Part shown: positions 37,567 to 38,824 of the stretch, one piece after another | Layout: every line of letters starts with the position of its first letter | How positions within the stretch are numbered: position 1 is the first letter of the stretch | Assembly: GCA_964396715.1 (NCBI GenBank) | Contig: CAYNFQ010000012.1 | Span: 1 to 38,824 of the forward strand | Reading direction: 5' to 3' | From: CAYNFQ01 sp964396715 | GTDB lineage: Bacteria > Patescibacteriota > Microgenomatia > Daviesbacterales > UBA10151 | DNA: 38,824 nucleotides | The notes under the pieces: generated by a model | The model's input: the letters and a program-made list of their open reading frames with translations, nothing else | What the model was told of the DNA's origin: nothing | Database searches by the model: none | Position numbers and translations under genes: made by a program

Positions 37567-38763
37567 ATGAAAGTAGCCCTGGCACATGATTATTTAAAGG
37601 AATATGGTGGAGCTGAGCGTGTACTGGAAGTTTTGCATGAGATTTTTCCAGATGCTCCTGTTTACACTTTTTATGTCAATTTAGAGGCTATGGGAGAGAA
37701 TGGAAGAAGATTTAAAGACCTGCCTGCCAGCCTGCCTGACGGCAGTCAGGGCAGGCAGGGTTGGGATATCAGGCCTTCTTGGTTTCAAAAATTTCCTTTT
37801 GCAAATCAGCTTTTATCTCCATTTAGGATTTTTGGGCCGATGATGTTTGAAAGTTTTGATTTAGCTGAATATGACCTGGTTATTTCTTCCTCATCTGCCA
37901 CCCACTTGGCCAAAGCAGTGATCACCAAGCCGAAAACCTTGCATATCAGTTATATCCACACTCCTCCCAGATTTTTATATGGCTATGTAACTTCTTTTAA
38001 TTATAAAAAACATTGGTGGACAAAATTAGGGGGAGAAATAATCAATCATTTTATGAGAATTTATGATTTTGAAGTCAGTCAGCGGCCGGATATTTTGGTG
38101 GCTAATTCCAAGAATATCCAACAAAGAATTAAAAAGTTTTACAGAAGAGATAGTGTAGTTATATATCCGCCGGTGGATGTAATAGATATCAGTCGTCAGT
38201 CGTCAGCTATCAGAAAGTCTGAAGACAGAAAGCTGAAAGCTGATAGCTATTTTCTGGTTTTAAGTAGGCTGGTAAGAGGGAAAGGAGTGGAAGTAGTGGT
38301 GGAAGCATGTGGGAAGTTGGGATTACCGCTTAAAGTAGCAGGCTCTGGTCCTGAACTTATTAATCTTCAAAAACTTCTCGGTCGAGAACATAATGAAGTT
38401 ACAGAGTTTCTTGGATGGGTTAGTGATGAGGAGAGAGTGAAGCTTTTGCAAAATGCCAAAGCTTTAATTGTGGCCTCAGAAGATGAGGATTTTGGGATAA
38501 CCTCAGTTGAGGCCCAGGCTGCAGGAACTCCGGTGATTGCTCCGGCATCAGGTGGATTTTTAGAAACAGTGGTGGAGGGAAAAACTGGGCTGTTGTACGG
38601 AGGACCTGGCCAAGTAACTGTGGATGAGCTGGTTAGGGTATTAGGGAAGTTTAGGGAAGAACAATTTAAGGCAGAAGATTTGCGCAAAAATGCTGAAAAG
38701 TTTTCTAAAGAAAGATTTAAAAAAGAAATGTTAAAGTTGATAGAAGAGAATTTGTCTACTTGA
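37567..38763 (+). CDS. Family 4 glycosyltransferase
   Basis: 398 residues, GT-B fold. VALAHDYLKEYGGAERVLEVLHEIFP at the start, VVIYPPVDV at the linker, LVLSRLVRGKGVEVVVEAC and the E-x7-E motif in EDEDFGITSVEAQAAGTPVIA. It is close to mannosyltransferases of the WbaZ type and probably builds surface glycans. Two repeats are translated: the 41-bp palindrome (37719-37759, LPASLPDGSQGRQ) and a CAGTCGT heptamer inverted repeat (38187-38250). Nothing is recognisable in the last 61 bases of the window. Confidence 0.9.
   Translation: MKVALAHDYLKEYGGAERVLEVLHEIFPDAPVYTFYVNLEAMGENGRRFKDLPASLPDGSQGRQGWDIRPSWFQKFPFANQLLSPFRIFGPMMFESFDLAEYDLVISSSSATHLAKAVITKPKTLHISYIHTPPRFLYGYVTSFNYKKHWWTKLGGEIINHFMRIYDFEVSQRPDILVANSKNIQQRIKKFYRRDSVVIYPPVDVIDISRQSSAIRKSEDRKLKADSYFLVLSRLVRGKGVEVVVEACGKLGLPLKVAGSGPELINLQKLLGREHNEVTEFLGWVSDEERVKLLQNAKALIVASEDEDFGITSVEAQAAGTPVIAPASGGFLETVVEGKTGLLYGGPGQVTVDELVRVLGKFREEQFKAEDLRKNAEKFSKERFKKEMLKLIEENLST
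37719..37759. repeat. 41-bp CCTGCCTGCC palindrome in the GT4 gene
   Basis: Matches the reverse complement of 19004-19044 with one mismatch. Inserted in frame near residues 52-65. Confidence 0.9.
38187..38250. repeat. CAGTCGT heptamer inverted repeat in the GT4 gene
   Basis: TATCAGTCGTCAGTCGTC, then AGCTATCAG, answered by CTGATAGCT at about 38240. The first 18 bases equal the trxB copy (opposite strand). Confidence 0.75.
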
Positions 38764-38824
38764 TTTATATAGAGTCTGGTGCATAATTAAAATTGGGTTA
38801 TCCCAACAGCACAAACTCTTTCTA

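Overview
The window looks like a piece of a reduced, AT-rich Candidate Phyla Radiation (Patescibacteria) genome, probably a Microgenomates-type bacterium. This is inferred from the mix of genes: a conjugation-type ATPase, a DUF5667-like secreted protein, a DNA polymerase I without a proofreading domain, many short TM proteins, several toxin-antitoxin pairs and very tight spacing. No marker gene here settles the lineage.

Layout. 1-5.2 kb: small envelope and membrane proteins (M23-like, RnfD-like, cupredoxin-like, PAP2 phosphatase). 5.3-7.9 kb: redox island with trxB, a DUF4258/DUF2283 pair, nickel superoxide dismutase and its maturation protease, then a broken flavin reductase. 8-11 kb: a large TraG/VirD4-like ATPase and a broken S23 four-helix gene inside short repeats. 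11-13.5 kb: three tRNAs, a tyrosine recombinase with a coupled unknown partner, and an FtsB/DivIC protein. 13.5-19.8 kb: sugar nucleotidyltransferase, GNAT enzyme and a split ATP-citrate cleavage route (two citryl-CoA synthetase subunits plus citryl-CoA lyase), broken up by a retropepsin cassette and an S23 element. 19.8-26.4 kb: a terminator/antiterminator leader, a phosphoribosyltransferase, a TrpF-like barrel, a small RNA, a TrpR-like repressor, an Asp/Glu racemase, trpS and two toxin-antitoxin pairs. 26.4-38.8 kb: ftsH, three glycosyltransferases, two hydrolases, polA and small unknowns.

Two themes run through the window. First, several families of palindromic or heptamer-tandem repeats sit in frame inside protein genes: trxB, ccsA, ccsB, citryl-CoA lyase, polA, a GT4 glycosyltransferase, a DHH-like gene and the end of a PAP2 gene. 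One 41-bp element occurs in two genes in opposite orientations with a single mismatch. Heptamer-type repeats also bracket both S23 four-helix genes, which suggests an S23-linked mobile element with gene-less copies. Second, about twenty genes have a -10 box (often TGN-TANNNT) only 6-9 bases before the start codon, implying leaderless mRNAs, while genes inside operons carry Shine-Dalgarno sites.

All functional calls rest on reading motifs by eye. No database search was run.
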